The notes under the pieces are model-generated. The model had not been told where the DNA came from. It saw nothing but the letters and a program-made list of their open reading frames with translations, and ran no database searches. Positions 14,909 to 24,434 of a stretch of 35,153 nt of DNA are shown piece after piece. How positions within the stretch are numbered: position 1 is the stretch's first letter; each line of letters starts with the position of its first letter. This stretch comes from Planctomycetaceae bacterium (GTDB lineage Bacteria; Planctomycetota; Planctomycetia; Pirellulales; PALSA-1355). The stretch lies in contig PLYM01000081.1 of the NCBI GenBank assembly GCA_003153375.1, positions 1-35,153 on the forward strand. The letters are read 5' to 3'. Position numbers and translations under genes: made by a program.

Positions 14909-16102
14909 TCACCGCACGCGCGGATGCTTCATCGGCAGCCAGGCGCCGTCGGCGGCGCTGCTGGCGACGCATTGCTGGATGAACAGCATGCCTTCGACGC
15001 CGTCGTTCACGTTCGGATAGACGGTGTTCTTGGCGTCGAACTTCTGACCGGTCGCCCGCAGGGCCATGTTGTCGTAGGCGGCGCGGTAGATATTGGCAAA
15101 GGCCTCGAAGAACGCTTCGGGGTGCCCGCTGGGCAACCGGCAAGCGGCTTTGCCCGCGTCGTTCGTGTAGGGCGCGTTGGGGTCGCGGGTGTAGATGGCG
15201 TGGGGATGGCCATTGCGGCGCACGATCATGTGGTTCGGCTCTTCTTGCCGCCATTGCAGCGAGCCCTTGGTGCCGTCGATCTCGATCGACAGGTCGTTCT
15301 CGCGGCCGTGGCTGATCTGCGAAGCCGTGACGCTGCCCACCGCGCCGTTCTCGAAGCGGATGATGGCCTGGCCATAGTCGTCGAGCTTCCGCCCGCTTTC
15401 GAAGATTTTCAGGTGACAACTGATGGACTCGCTTTTCAGCCCGCTCATGTAGCGGGCCAGGTTGTAGGCGTGCGTGCCGATGTCGCCGAAAGCACCGGCG
15501 GCGCCACTCTTCGACGGGTCGGTGCGCCAGGCGGCTTGCTTGTGCTCGTCCTTTTCCAGCCGGGTGCGCAGCCAGCCTTGCATATAGCAGGCGCGCACCG
15601 CATTGATCTCGCCCAGCTCGCCCGAGAGGATCATCTGCCGCGCCTGACGCACCAGCGGATAGCCGGTGTAGTTGTGCGAGACAGCCATCACGCAGCCCGA
15701 CTCGTCGACAATCTTGCCCAGTTCTTCGGCCTGCTTGAGGTCGAAGGTCATCGGCTTGTCGCAAATGACATTGAAGCCCGCCTGCAGGGCGGCCTTGGCA
15801 ATTTCGAAGTGCGTGTAGTTGGGCGTGGCAACCGTGACGAAGTCGATCCGCTCTTCGGCCGGCAGCTTCAACTCGCCGGCGAGCAACTCAGCGTACGATC
15901 CATAAGCCCGCGCGGCGGGAATGTCGTAGTCGGGCGCCGAGGCTTTGGCCCGCGCGGGATCGGACGAAAGGGCCCCGGCCACCAGCGTTGCCCGGTTGTC
16001 GAGCACGGCCGCCGTGGCGTGTACGCGGCCGATGAAGGCGCCCTGGCCGCCGCCGACGAGGGCCATGCGCAGTTTTCGTTGTAAGGGACCGTTGGTGGAC
16101 AT
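14909..16102 (-). CDS. Gfo/Idh/MocA family NAD(P)-dependent oxidoreductase
   Basis: The 397-residue product has a Rossmann fold at the N-terminus ([19 protein letters not shown], glycine-rich loop at 17-25), [18 protein letters not shown], and [10 protein letters not shown], in which Lys116 of the D-K-P motif is the usual catalytic lysine. The C-terminal domain carries [20 protein letters not shown] with His211, the expected catalytic or substrate-binding histidine, and a beta-sheet dimer region. Such enzymes oxidise or reduce sugars, inositols or related polyols; planctomycetes have dozens of them. The start at 16102 is preferred over one at 16147 because CAGGAG lies 10 bases upstream. No sugar genes flank it, so the substrate is open. 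Confidence 0.9.
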   Translation of the reverse strand: MSTNGPLQRKLRMALVGGGQGAFIGRVHATAAVLDNRATLVAGALSSDPARAKASAPDYDIPAARAYGSYAELLAGELKLPAEERIDFVTVATPNYTHFEIAKAALQAGFNVICDKPMTFDLKQAEELGKIVDESGCVMAVSHNYTGYPLVRQARQMILSGELGEINAVRACYMQGWLRTRLEKDEHKQAAWRTDPSKSGAAGAFGDIGTHAYNLARYMSGLKSESISCHLKIFESGRKLDDYGQAIIRFENGAVGSVTASQISHGRENDLSIEIDGTKGSLQWRQEEPNHMIVRRNGHPHAIYTRDPNAPYTNDAGKAACRLPSGHPEAFFEAFANIYRAAYDNMALRATGQKFDAKNTVYPNVNDGVEGMLFIQQCVASSAADGAWLPMKHPRVR

Positions 16103-16313
16103 CTGCGAGTTGCTCCTGGCCGCGAAAAGTTGCCCCCGTTTTAGCACATGCGCGGGCGACGCGCCAGCAGTTTTTGCCAGAATTCACAACGCCCATGGCG
16201 AGGGTTAACTTCATCTGGCCGGGCGCCGGCGAGCGCGGTACGATTGACCGTTACTCCCGGAAGGCCGGTGACGCGAAAACACGAGGACTGGCAAGATCCC
16301 GAGGGCTGGCAAA

Positions 16314-16838
16314 ATGATGACCAACTCGAAAACGGCCTGGCTGGCCCTGGGCGCCGTGGCGGGGCTGGTCGTGGGCCTGAACGTCGCCGGCATCTGGCCG
16401 CAAGTGCCGCTGCACGCCGTTGCCACGCACGGCCAGGACACGTTCGCGATCTGCACGGTCCCACTGGACGAAGACATCGAGGCCGTGTTCATTCTCGACG
16501 ACGTAACCGGCGACCTGAAGGGCGCCGCGCTCAACGTGCAGATGCGCCGCTTCAATACCTTCTTCGAATACAACGTGATTCGCGACCTGCCAGCCGCCAC
16601 AAGCAAAAACCCCCACTATCGCATCGTCAGCGGACACGCCAACATGCGGCAGAACGTGCAAGCCGGCCAGGTGGCCCGCTCGGCCATCTATGTGGCCGAA
16701 GTCAGCAGCGGCCAACTCGTGGCCTATGCCGTGCCCTGGGTTCCGGGCCGTGCCAACAGCGGCGCCATTCCCGTGCAGGCGGCGATCCTGCCGATCGATC
16801 GCTGGCAATTCCGCACCACGCCCATTCGCGACCCCTGA
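16314..16838 (+). CDS. Membrane-anchored hypothetical protein
   Basis: The 174-residue product has a signal-anchor helix at residues 8-28 (AWLALGAVAGLVVGLNVAGI) and an exposed domain of short beta strands: DTFAICTVPLDEDIEAVFIL, DDVTGDLKGAALNVQMRRF, then ARSAIYVAEVSSGQLVAYAV. The two strand-turn-strand units containing V-T-G-D-L-K-G and V-S-S-G-Q-L-V look like repeats of one motif. GAGGG precedes the tandem ATGs at 16314 and 16317. I recognise no family with a known role; similar anchored proteins are common in planctomycetes. It lies 30 bases before thiS and could share its transcript. Confidence 0.65.
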   Translation: MMTNSKTAWLALGAVAGLVVGLNVAGIWPQVPLHAVATHGQDTFAICTVPLDEDIEAVFILDDVTGDLKGAALNVQMRRFNTFFEYNVIRDLPAATSKNPHYRIVSGHANMRQNVQAGQVARSAIYVAEVSSGQLVAYAVPWVPGRANSGAIPVQAAILPIDRWQFRTTPIRDP

Positions 16839-16868
16839 TCCGCCCTCCCACGCCCCCGCGGTACTATC

Positions 16869-17069
16869 GTGAACATTCTGGTCAATGGCGTGCCGCGCGA
16901 AGTGGCTGACGGAACGACGATCGCCGCATTGCTGGCCCAGCTCGAGATGCCTGCACGGCAGGTGGCGGTTGAGGTAAACTTGGAGCTTGTGCCGCGAGCC
17001 GAGCACCAGCGCCATGCGCTTTGCGAAGCCGACCGGCTAGAGATCGTGACCTTGGTGGGAGGGGGATGA
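16869..17069 (+). CDS. thiS: Sulfur carrier protein ThiS
   Basis: The 66-residue product has the size and beta-grasp pattern of ThiS ([20 protein letters not shown] at the start) and ends in VTLVGGG, the Gly-Gly tail that is adenylated and carries the thiocarboxylate sulfur for the thiamine thiazole ring. The start codon is GTG with only a weak ribosome-binding site. It is followed after 4 bases by thiG, its acceptor enzyme. No thiF, thiH/thiO or thiC lies in the window, and no TPP riboswitch was recognised upstream. Confidence 0.93.
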   Translation: MNILVNGVPREVADGTTIAALLAQLEMPARQVAVEVNLELVPRAEHQRHALCEADRLEIVTLVGGG

Positions 17070-17073
17070 ACCG

Positions 17074-17925
17074 ATGGCCGCCGGCACGCACGCTTCCGAC
17101 GCTCGACTGGACGACCGACTGCGCGTCGGCACCCACACGCTGGCCAGCCGGTTGATCGTGGGCACGGGAAAGTATGCCAGCTACGAGTTGATGGGCGAAG
17201 CGCTAGCTCTTTCGGGCACCGATTGCATCACCGTGGCCGTGCGCCGCGAGCGGCTGATCGACAAACAGGGCCAGAACATTCTGGACTTCATCGATACCGA
17301 CCGCTACACGCTGCTGCCAAACACGGCGGGCTGCTTCACGGCCGAGGACGCCGTGCGCGTGGCGCGATTGGGGCGCGAGATTCTGCTGGGCCTGGAAAAC
17401 CCAGGCGCCGATTGGGTCAAACTCGAGGTGCTGGCCGATACGAAGACGCTGCTGCCCGACCCCGTGGCCACGCTCGCCGCCACGGAGTTACTTGTGGCCG
17501 AGGGTTTTCAGGTGCTGTGCTATACGAGCGACGATCCGATCATGGCGCGGCGGCTGAAGCAAGCTGGCGCCGTCAGCGTCATGCCGGCGGGCAGCCCCAT
17601 TGGATCGGGGCAGGGCGTTCTGAATCCCAACAACATCCGCATCTGCCTTGAGTATCTCAAGGAAGGCGATCCGGATTATCCGGTGATCGTCGACGCCGGC
17701 GTGGGCACCGCCAGCGACGTGACGATTGCCATGGAGTTGGGCGTCGATGGCGTGCTGCTCAACACCGGCATCGCGCATGCGGGCGATCCGCTGCAAATGG
17801 CCCAAGCCATGCGTGCCGCCACCGAAGCCGGACGCCGCGCCTACCTCGCCGGGCGCATTCCCAAAAAACTCTACGCCACGGCCAGCAGCCCCGAGACCGG
17901 CACCATCGCGCCGAAGCCTCGGTAA
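17074..17925 (+). CDS. thiG: Thiazole synthase ThiG
   Basis: The 283-residue product is a full-length ThiG. It forms the thiazole phosphate of thiamine from deoxyxylulose phosphate, dehydroglycine and ThiS thiocarboxylate in the cytosol. Visible marks are [39 protein letters not shown] with Lys116 as the Schiff-base lysine, [13 protein letters not shown], and the phosphate-binding loop [18 protein letters not shown] plus [14 protein letters not shown]. The first 15 residues extend beyond the usual start. It follows thiS after 4 bases, so the two are surely co-transcribed. Confidence 0.96.
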   Translation: MAAGTHASDARLDDRLRVGTHTLASRLIVGTGKYASYELMGEALALSGTDCITVAVRRERLIDKQGQNILDFIDTDRYTLLPNTAGCFTAEDAVRVARLGREILLGLENPGADWVKLEVLADTKTLLPDPVATLAATELLVAEGFQVLCYTSDDPIMARRLKQAGAVSVMPAGSPIGSGQGVLNPNNIRICLEYLKEGDPDYPVIVDAGVGTASDVTIAMELGVDGVLLNTGIAHAGDPLQMAQAMRAATEAGRRAYLAGRIPKKLYATASSPETGTIAPKPR

Positions 17926-18009
17926 CAAACTTGGCTGACGTACTATCTCATTCGCTCAACACGCCAGCGATCCAGAGCGACTCACGGACTGGTGGCTTGA
18001 TTCATTTTT

Positions 18010-18134
18010 GCCACGGAGTTCACAGAGAACACAGAGTGAAGAGGAAGGAATATAGACAAGGAAAGCGGAACAATGAAAGACATTGATTCGCCATATTCTC
18101 TGGCTCTCTCTGTGTCCTCTGTGAACTCCGTGGC
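18010..18134. repeat. Long inverted repeat (27-bp arms), interspersed-repeat type
   Basis: The arm GCCACGGAGTTCACAGAGAA... at 18010-18036 is repeated inverted at 18108-18134 with one mismatch in 27, around a 71-base AT-richer loop. It sits between the convergent thiG and zinc-ribbon genes. Closely similar ACGGAGTTCACAGAG sequences occur as dispersed repeats in many planctomycete and other genomes, so this is probably a copy of a small non-autonomous element. It could also form a bidirectional stem between the converging transcripts, but lacks T-runs. Confidence 0.8.
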
Positions 18135-18158
18135 TAAATCCTCTCTCCCGTCCGCGAT

Positions 18159-19640
18159 TCACTCGCCAGCGCGCTGCTCCGTGACGCGCAGAAACGTGAC
18201 TGCGTAGAGCAGCGTGAAGAATGGCACGAAGATGGGCGCGCCGATACCGAAGGTGATGAAGCAAGTGAGTGCCAGGCCGACGACGCCGAGCGGAAACAGG
18301 GCGCCGACGGGCAGGATGTTGCTGGCGGCCAGCCGCGCGGCCGAGGCCACGGCGTCGATGACGCCCGTATCACGATCGAGAAGCACCAGCTTGGCCGGCT
18401 CGAGCAGCAGCGCCGCCACGACTCCCGGAAGGTAGAGGATCGGCGCCGAGAGTTCCGCCGCGCCGAATGCGCAGCCCGCGATCAGGCCGGCTTGCAGTGC
18501 CGAGAGCATCAACGCCTGAACCCACACCACGCCGGCGCTGAACAGATCGGAAATCTGCGATTTCTCACCCCGCGCGATATTGAGCATGTAAGCCAGGAAT
18601 CCGACGTGCAGCCAAACCACGAGCGCGAACAACAGCACGTAGACGCCATAGGTCATGATCCGTTTCGTTTCGGGATCGCTGATCGCCGGCGACGAGAGGC
18701 CCAGCACGGCGGCCATGGCAACGCCCACGGCAACGCCGGCGCACACGGCCAGCAGGACCGCCCCGATCAGGCACGCAACGATGTTCTTGAAGTAGATGCG
18801 GCACGTGGTTTCGATGACTTCGACCACGCCGATCCCAGCGGCATTGCCAGGCACCCGTGCGCCGCGGTGATACCGTTGGGGTGCTAGATCTTCATCATCA
18901 AAGCGGTCCTCGAAGTCTTCGACCAGCGGCGCCGTGGTTGCAGCCGCCGACGAAGACGGCGTCAACGGCATCGCCGCGGGCGATGCTGCCGGCGCAAGTG
19001 GCGATGATGACGGTGCGTCCCCCGGGGCCGCGGAGGAGGGCCCAAGCGGAATGGGCTGTGCCGCATGCGACGTGGCCACCGCTGCCACCGGCGCCGCAAC
19101 GGGGGCGGCAACGGGAGCCGCCATCGGCGCGGCATTGGCTTGGACACCGGATAGCGAGCTACTGGAGGGCGCCTTGGCAGCTTGTGAGATGCCCGAGCCT
19201 CCGGGCGGCGAAACCGCCTCGGCCGGGTTGACCGGCGCGGCCCTCGGTGCGTTGGGCGCCAGTGGAGCGTTTGTCGATATGCCCGACCGCGACGCCGGCG
19301 CCGCGGGCGCAGCCGGATTGACCGGGGCCGCTCGGGGCGCGGCTGGCGCCGGCGGAGTGTTCTGCGAAATGCCGGAGCGCGAGGCATTGCCTGTTGGCAG
19401 CGCCGTCGAGCGAACGGGCGGAACCCACGGCATGTTGGCTCCGCCGCTGGTGACCTGCGTGGTGGTGGACGGCGGAACGGCAGGCTGCGGAGGTTTGAGG
19501 CCCGGCGGCCAGAGATGTTCGGGCAGTTGCGGGACGACGAGCGTCACGCCGCAATGCTCGCAAGTCGACTTCGTGCCCGCCAGTTCGCTCGCGGCGTGCA
19601 ACGGCTTGTCACACGAAGGGCATTGGAAGTCAATCTTCAT
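18159..19640 (-). CDS. Zinc-ribbon multipass membrane protein with Pro/Ala-rich linker (paralogue A)
   Basis: The 493-residue product starts with a zinc ribbon (Cys7, Cys10, Cys27, Cys30; FQCPSCDKPLH and TCEHCGVTLV). Residues 40-240 are a low-complexity Pro/Ala/Ser linker with 30-residue repeats. An acidic patch (DFEDRFDDEDLAPQ) leads into a membrane domain from about 265 with some six hydrophobic segments. Landmarks are VVEVIETTCRIYFKNI, NIARGEKSQISDLFSAG and LLLEPAKLVLLDRDTG. The membrane part and the A-R-G-E...D-L-F-S-A-G motif match the neighbour at 19805-20740, so the two are paralogues. The membrane domain recalls DUF975-type or glycerophosphodiester-phosphodiesterase-associated membrane domains. 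Role unknown. Confidence 0.75.
   Translation of the reverse strand: MKIDFQCPSCDKPLHAASELAGTKSTCEHCGVTLVVPQLPEHLWPPGLKPPQPAVPPSTTTQVTSGGANMPWVPPVRSTALPTGNASRSGISQNTPPAPAAPRAAPVNPAAPAAPASRSGISTNAPLAPNAPRAAPVNPAEAVSPPGGSGISQAAKAPSSSSLSGVQANAAPMAAPVAAPVAAPVAAVATSHAAQPIPLGPSSAAPGDAPSSSPLAPAASPAAMPLTPSSSAAATTAPLVEDFEDRFDDEDLAPQRYHRGARVPGNAAGIGVVEVIETTCRIYFKNIVACLIGAVLLAVCAGVAVGVAMAAVLGLSSPAISDPETKRIMTYGVYVLLFALVVWLHVGFLAYMLNIARGEKSQISDLFSAGVVWVQALMLSALQAGLIAGCAFGAAELSAPILYLPGVVAALLLEPAKLVLLDRDTGVIDAVASAARLAASNILPVGALFPLGVVGLALTCFITFGIGAPIFVPFFTLLYAVTFLRVTEQRAGE
19167..19382 (-). repeat. Tandem 30-residue repeats in the linker of paralogue A
   Basis: Residues 87-116 and 117-146 are near copies (S-R-S-G-I-S, then APRAAPVNPA), and a third truncated copy (GGSGISQAAKAP) follows. 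In DNA this is a 90-base tandem repeat. Directly after it comes a short AAPV repeat (residues 173-188). Such repeats change copy number easily and suggest a flexible spacer. Confidence 0.7.
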
Positions 19641-19804
19641 CGACCGTACTTGCGGATTGGACGGGGTGAAATGTTTCCGCAGCGCTAAGCAGTCACCGTA
19701 ACATACTACACCAGCCCCTTTGTATGGGGGTAGCTTGTTGCCGGATTTTCGAGGGCCAAAAAGCCGCCGCGAGCGAGAATCGCACCGGATCTCAGGGGCA
19801 CTCG

Positions 19805-20740
19805 TTAGCCGAATTGGCGCTCACTCTCGACGCGGGGCTCGGCGGCCGTTCGCTGACCCGTCATGACCAAATAGGCGACGCACAGCATCAGCAGATTGAA
19901 GGGCTGGACCGCGATCGCAGCCAGTCCGCACGTTACCATGCCCGTGACGCTGCCGATGGCCGAAGTCAGCAGGAAGATCAACAGCAGCGACACTTTGTTG
20001 CCGCGCGTAATCTGCATCGAGAGACGCAACGCTTCGATCGGCCCGCAGCCCCGATCGATGACCAGGTTGAGGCATTGCGAGAACATCAAGGACACGATCA
20101 CGCCGGGAACGATGCACAGGCCGAGGCCGATCATCGTGGCGATGCCGGCCAGCAGGGCGGCGACAAACCCCGGCAGCACGAAGGAGTTGCCCGCCAGCAG
20201 ATCGTCCATCGCGACCTCTTCGCCGCGCGCGATCTTGAGCAGCATCAGCTCGACCACCACGGTCCACCACCAGATGGCCGGCACCATGAGCAGCCAGAAG
20301 AGTGCCATCTCGGGCCGCGGCTCTTTGTTATCGATGCCCATGACGCCCACCATCACGCCAGCCAGGATGGCAAAGTAAACGACCACGATCGCGGCGGTTC
20401 CCCAGACGACGGCCAGGCAGGCCGGCCAGTGCACTTTGAAGATCGTCCAGGTGCGCGATAAGACGTCGCTGATGTCGATCGTCGTGGGTTTGAAGGTGGA
20501 ATGGTAATCGGTAGGCGCAGGGGGGATGTCGAGGTCCGGTCGAAAAGGGGCCACGTACGGGCTGGTCTCGGCCAGTGCTCGAGGCACGACGGGCGCCGAT
20601 GGCGGTGGCGGCGCCTCGGGTGCTGGCGCGGGAATCTTGACGATCGTGCCACACTCAGGGCACTTGGCGTCGCGTCCCGACGTGCCGTCGGGCGTGCGCA
20701 GCAATCGATTACATTGAGTGCAACGGAATTCGATAGGCAC
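19805..20740 (-). CDS. Zinc-ribbon multipass membrane protein (paralogue B)
   Basis: The 311-residue product has the same plan as its neighbour downstream: a zinc ribbon with Cys7, Cys10, Cys27 and Cys30 at identical spacing (FRCTQCNRLL, KCPECGTIV), a short Pro-rich linker (35-85), and a membrane domain with about six hydrophobic segments. Shared landmarks are SDVLSRTWTIFKVHW, LKIARGEEVAMDDLLAGN and VPGVIVSLMFSQCLNLVIDR. The last resembles DUF975-type proteins, where such a segment precedes an amphipathic A-L-R-L-S region (ALRLSMQITRGNK). Membrane location is clear; the role is not. It is divergent from the helicase gene, with 135 bases between. Confidence 0.75.
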   Translation of the reverse strand: MPIEFRCTQCNRLLRTPDGTSGRDAKCPECGTIVKIPAPAPEAPPPPSAPVVPRALAETSPYVAPFRPDLDIPPAPTDYHSTFKPTTIDISDVLSRTWTIFKVHWPACLAVVWGTAAIVVVYFAILAGVMVGVMGIDNKEPRPEMALFWLLMVPAIWWWTVVVELMLLKIARGEEVAMDDLLAGNSFVLPGFVAALLAGIATMIGLGLCIVPGVIVSLMFSQCLNLVIDRGCGPIEALRLSMQITRGNKVSLLLIFLLTSAIGSVTGMVTCGLAAIAVQPFNLLMLCVAYLVMTGQRTAAEPRVESERQFG

Positions 20741-20875
20741 GCCAGCGGATCCTCGAAGTCGTGAAGCCGGTCCGTCGATCGCGCACCGTGCGACGGCCAG
20801 AATACCATAGGGAGGTCGTCCGGCCCAAGTGCGGTCGCTCGCCTATCCGCCCGTCAGGCAACTTGTTAGCTTGAA

Positions 20876-22927
20876 ATGCAGCACGAGGCGAGGCATCTGT
20901 TTCCAACCGCGACGACGGGCATGCTGACTCCGGCCGAAATCCTGGGACCCGAGGGGCGCATCGCCGCCCGGCTGGCCCATTACGAGCGGCGTGGCGAGCA
21001 GTTGGCCATGGCCGAAGCCGTGGCACGGGCAATCGACCAGCGGCACCATCTGATCGCCGAGGCCGGCACCGGCGTAGGTAAAAGCTTTGCCTACCTGGTG
21101 CCCGCGATCCTGGCGGTTGCCCAGCCGCAAAGCCCCTCGGGCAACTCGCCGCCGCGGCGGGTGATCATTTCGACCCACACGATCAGTTTGCAAGAGCAAC
21201 TCATGCAGAAGGATCTGCCGCTGCTCAACAGCGTGATTCCATTGGAATTCGCGGCCGTGCTGGTCAAGGGGCGGCACAACTATGTCAGCTTGAGACGGCT
21301 CGAGTTGGCCGCGTCGCGGGCCGCGAGCCTCTTTCATCGCGACGACGAGTTCGCCCTGTTGCGGGCGTTGGCCGATTGGTCGCGCGAAACGGCCGACGGG
21401 TCGCTGTCCGACTTGGACTATCAACCGCTGGCCAACGTGTGGGACGAGGTGGCCAGCGACAGCATCAATTGCCTGGGTCGCAATTGCCCGACGCACAAAG
21501 AGTGCTACTACTACCAGGCCCGTCGCCGGGTGCAAAACGCCCAGATCCTGATCGTCAACCACGCCCTGTTCTTCAGCGACCTGGCCCTGCGCCGCGCCGG
21601 GGCCAGCATTCTGCCCGATTATGACGTCGTGATCTTCGACGAGGCTCACAATTTGGAAGCCGTGGCCAGCGACCACCTGGGTGTCAACCTGTCGTCGGGG
21701 CAGATCGAGTATGTGCTGAACAAGCTCTACAACGAGCGCACCAACCGCGGGCTGCTGGTACACCACAAGCTGGCCGAGGCCCAGCAGCAGGTGCAGACTT
21801 GCCGGTTTCGCGGCGAGGAGTTCTTTGCCGACGTGGCCGATTGGCTGGCCGAGCGCGGCAAGAACACGGTGCGGGTGGCGTCGCCCGAGATCGTGGAGAA
21901 TCGGCTCAGCCCGGCGCTAACTCAATTGGCCAGCACGCTGAAGCTGTGCGCCTCGAGCGTGCCGGAGGAGGAGCGGCACGATTTTGCCTCGGCGGCCGAG
22001 CGCTTACAGTCACTGTCGATGCTGATCGAGGATTGGCGCTGCCAGCGCGAAGAGGAAGCCGTGTTCTGGGTCGATTCGACCCGCAGCCGTCGCGGACGCC
22101 AGCGCGTGAGCCTGGCCGCCGCTCCGCTCGACGTGGGACCGGCACTGCGCGAGCAATTGTTCGACAAGATCTCGACGGTCATCATGACTAGCGCCACGTT
22201 GACCGTGGGCAAAAACGCGTCGTTCGATTACTTCAAAGCACGGATCGGGCTGACGCAGGCCGAAAGCCAAAGCTGGGGCAGTCCCTTCGACTATCCCCGC
22301 CAGGCGAAGCTGGTGTTGCTCGACGGCATGCCCGACCCGACGACGGACAAGGATGCCTATGAGCGCGCGGCGATGGCCATGATTCGCCGCTACGTGGCGC
22401 GCACCGACGGCCACGCGTTCGTGCTGTTTACCAACTACGAGATGATGATCCGCGTGGCAGCCGAGTTGACGCCGTGGCTGGCCGGGCGGAACCTGGCCCT
22501 CTATTCGCAGGCCGAGGGCCTGCCGCGCACGCAGATGGTCGACCGCTTTCGCGCCAACCCGCGGGCCGTGCTGCTGGGCACCGACAGTTTCTGGCAGGGG
22601 GTCGACGTGCCCGGCGATGCGTTGCAGAACGTGATCATCACGAAGCTGCCCTTCAGCGTGCCCGATCGCCCGCTGCTCGACGCCCGGTTGCAGGCCATCC
22701 GCGCCGCCGGCGGCAATCCCTTCAACGACTATCAACTGCCCGAGGCGGTGTTGAAACTGAAGCAGGGCTTCGGCCGTCTGATCCGCTCGAAGCTGGATCA
22801 CGGCCAGGTCGTGATTCTCGACCCCCGCGTGCGCAGCAAACCCTACGGCCGATTGTTTCTCGATTCACTGCCCCCCTGCGAGCGCGTGATCGAAGCGGTC
22901 GACGGAGATCGGGTAGGGCAGGGTTGA
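20876..22927 (+). CDS. dinG: DinG/YoaA-like XPD-family ATP-dependent DNA helicase
   Basis: The 683-residue product is a superfamily 2 helicase of the XPD/DinG type, which unwinds DNA 5' to 3' in repair and conflict resolution. Motifs in order: Walker [11 protein letters not shown] (61-70), [11 protein letters not shown], the DEAH box [10 protein letters not shown] (255-258), [26 protein letters not shown] and the arginine-finger motif QGFGRLIRS. The iron-sulfur region holds Cys199, Cys204 and Cys210 ([14 protein letters not shown]), but the first ligand expected after KGRHNY is Ser138 instead of Cys. The start is uncertain: ATG at 20876 or at 20921 ([12 protein letters not shown]), neither with a good ribosome-binding site. 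The 3' end overlaps the convergent gene by 63 bases. Confidence 0.92.
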   Translation: MQHEARHLFPTATTGMLTPAEILGPEGRIAARLAHYERRGEQLAMAEAVARAIDQRHHLIAEAGTGVGKSFAYLVPAILAVAQPQSPSGNSPPRRVIISTHTISLQEQLMQKDLPLLNSVIPLEFAAVLVKGRHNYVSLRRLELAASRAASLFHRDDEFALLRALADWSRETADGSLSDLDYQPLANVWDEVASDSINCLGRNCPTHKECYYYQARRRVQNAQILIVNHALFFSDLALRRAGASILPDYDVVIFDEAHNLEAVASDHLGVNLSSGQIEYVLNKLYNERTNRGLLVHHKLAEAQQQVQTCRFRGEEFFADVADWLAERGKNTVRVASPEIVENRLSPALTQLASTLKLCASSVPEEERHDFASAAERLQSLSMLIEDWRCQREEEAVFWVDSTRSRRGRQRVSLAAAPLDVGPALREQLFDKISTVIMTSATLTVGKNASFDYFKARIGLTQAESQSWGSPFDYPRQAKLVLLDGMPDPTTDKDAYERAAMAMIRRYVARTDGHAFVLFTNYEMMIRVAAELTPWLAGRNLALYSQAEGLPRTQMVDRFRANPRAVLLGTDSFWQGVDVPGDALQNVIITKLPFSVPDRPLLDARLQAIRAAGGNPFNDYQLPEAVLKLKQGFGRLIRSKLDHGQVVILDPRVRSKPYGRLFLDSLPPCERVIEAVDGDRVGQG

Positions 22928-23653
22928 GCGGCGCGGCGTGACGCGGGCCTGTGGCTCGCGCGAAGCTTCGCCCACGGCCGGTTTGGTAACCGCCTCGTCG
23001 GGCACCAGTTCGTACGTCAGAGCTCCCAGTAGCTCACCCCGTCGGACGGCGTGGCAATTGAGGCATTCTTTCGAGGCCCGAAGCGAACCGACCATGTGGA
23101 TGCGGTCGCCTTCTTCATCGATCACGACATCTTCTTCGGATCGTAAGCGGGCTACAGCTTTGATCTCACGCGCGTTCAACGGGCGCGTCGGTGCGTTGCG
23201 CAGCTCGTCCATGCGGGGGAGATTCGGCGATTCGTAGGCGACTGGTGTTTCGTGTCTGAGCAGGCTGACCAACTCCAACCGCGCGACTTGCCAGCCCGTT
23301 CGAGTCTGTTCACGAATCGCCACTGGACGCTGACTGAACTGGTGGGGTTGAAAGTCGACCACGTGGTCGCGGTCGCGCGCATAGCCAATGCGGTCCTTGT
23401 TGAGAAAATCGGCCACGCCACTGAAGTGCATCGCGTGCAAGGTGTCGGGGGTTGGCCGCTGATCCGGCGCTCGAGGGATATCGACGAGCGGTAGACCTTG
23501 CCCCGTTGAGTATTCAGGTGGTGTCATCTGAGGCACGGGCTGCGGCTCGGGCAGATCGATTTTGTGCAGCGGAATGCCCGGCATCCGCGTCAACCCAAAT
23601 CCCCGCGCAGTGACGAATTCGTCGGCCGTGCGGTCGTGCAGGCTGGCTAGCAC
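22865..23653 (-). CDS. C-terminal half of a CxxCH (haem c-like) protein, split by an in-frame stop
   Basis: The readable frame gives 262 residues from a GTG at 23653, ending in the 3' end of the helicase gene. Residues 190-216 ([20 protein letters not shown], then [11 protein letters not shown]) contain C197-x-x-C200-H201, a c-type haem site. The frame continues upstream without shift to a TGA at 23669-23671, beyond which lies the membrane protein at 23669-24130. There is no ribosome-binding site before the GTG, and [20 protein letters not shown] reads like the interior of a longer planctomycete protein. I therefore think the two parts were one gene of about 420 residues. Whether this half is still made is unknown. 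Confidence 0.65.
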   Translation of the reverse strand: MLASLHDRTADEFVTARGFGLTRMPGIPLHKIDLPEPQPVPQMTPPEYSTGQGLPLVDIPRAPDQRPTPDTLHAMHFSGVADFLNKDRIGYARDRDHVVDFQPHQFSQRPVAIREQTRTGWQVARLELVSLLRHETPVAYESPNLPRMDELRNAPTRPLNAREIKAVARLRSEEDVVIDEEGDRIHMVGSLRASKECLNCHAVRRGELLGALTYELVPDEAVTKPAVGEASREPQARVTPRRSTLPYPISVDRFDHALAGGQ

Positions 23654-23668
23654 CGAGCTGCGCGAACG

Positions 23669-24130
23669 TCAAGACTCGATATCGTCCTCGGAGTGTTGGA
23701 GTTGTTGTTCCACCGCGCTCGCGAGCGGACGCTGCTCGGAGTTGGCCCTTGAATCGCGCGCGGAGGTTTTTTCATCCTCGTAGCTCAGCCGCTCCGCAAG
23801 CGAGACCACCGGATAGTCTTGCCGCATCCTCGCGAGCTCGTGCAATCCCGGCAGCGCAAGCAATACCATGGCAACATAACCCAAGGCCACGGCGACCAAC
23901 GCCCCACGAACCACAAACCCCGGCTTGCGCCCGCGCACGGACGCATAGGCCGCTATCAATACAGTCAGCAGAGACTGAAAAAACAACGCCGGGCTGATGC
24001 ACAGAAAAAAGACCATCGCGGCCGCCGCAGCAATCAAAACGCCCGAACTACCGGCGCGACTGTGAGCTAACGCGGCAAACACCGCGAGCAGAATCGCGGA
24101 TACGACCAAGCTGGCGATGATGAACGACAT
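23669..24130 (-). CDS. N-terminal membrane half of the interrupted CxxCH protein
   Basis: The 153-residue product starts at the ATG at 24130, preceded by GGGGGTG; an ATG at 24181 would add 17 residues of poor character. Three membrane helices (IIASLVVSAILLAVFAALA, then VLIAAAAAMVFFLCISPALF, and ALVAVALGYVAMVLLAL) are followed by a charged segment, RMRQDYPVVSLAERLSYEDE, and a Gln/Glu-rich end. The frame stops at TGA 23669-23671 and then runs on into the CxxCH part. The stop falls in the charged linker, not at a domain end that would be expected for a complete protein. It would anchor a periplasmic haem domain if the whole were read. Confidence 0.6.
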   Translation of the reverse strand: MSFIIASLVVSAILLAVFAALAHSRAGSSGVLIAAAAAMVFFLCISPALFFQSLLTVLIAAYASVRGRKPGFVVRGALVAVALGYVAMVLLALPGLHELARMRQDYPVVSLAERLSYEDEKTSARDSRANSEQRPLASAVEQQLQHSEDDIES

Positions 24131-24434
24131 GCGACACCCCCGTCTCTGTTGCCCTGCCTCAATTGTCCGCCTTTTGGCCAAGGTTGGTCAAACAACTCAT
24201 ATCGCCGAACGACAACGCTTCGAAAAGTGCTGCTTGGATTACCCTGAAACGGCGAATTCCGAACGAGTGCCCTCCGACACCCGCTCCGTAGGGCCAATGG
24301 GGCTCCCGCCCGCCGGTTGACCCTCTCGACAGGGGAGCTTAAATTGGAATGTTAGGCAAACGGGTCGCCCTGCGCGTGTAGCGGCAACCGGTTCTTCCGG
24401 AACGATTTAGGCTCTTCTCACTGGGTTGGTTTTC
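24131..24434. other. Divergent intergenic region before hisF
   Basis: This region separates the leftward membrane gene from hisF. No gene, terminator or convincing promoter was seen. hisF itself has only a weak ribosome-binding site. Confidence 0.35.

Noticed and set aside
16839-16868. TPP riboswitch before thiS
   Set aside because: The gap is only 30 bases and none of the conserved TPP riboswitch sequence is present there or just upstream.
18010-18134. Possible CRISPR or tRNA-like structure at the inverted repeat
   Set aside because: There is only one pair of arms, inverted and not direct, with no spacer series and no cloverleaf.
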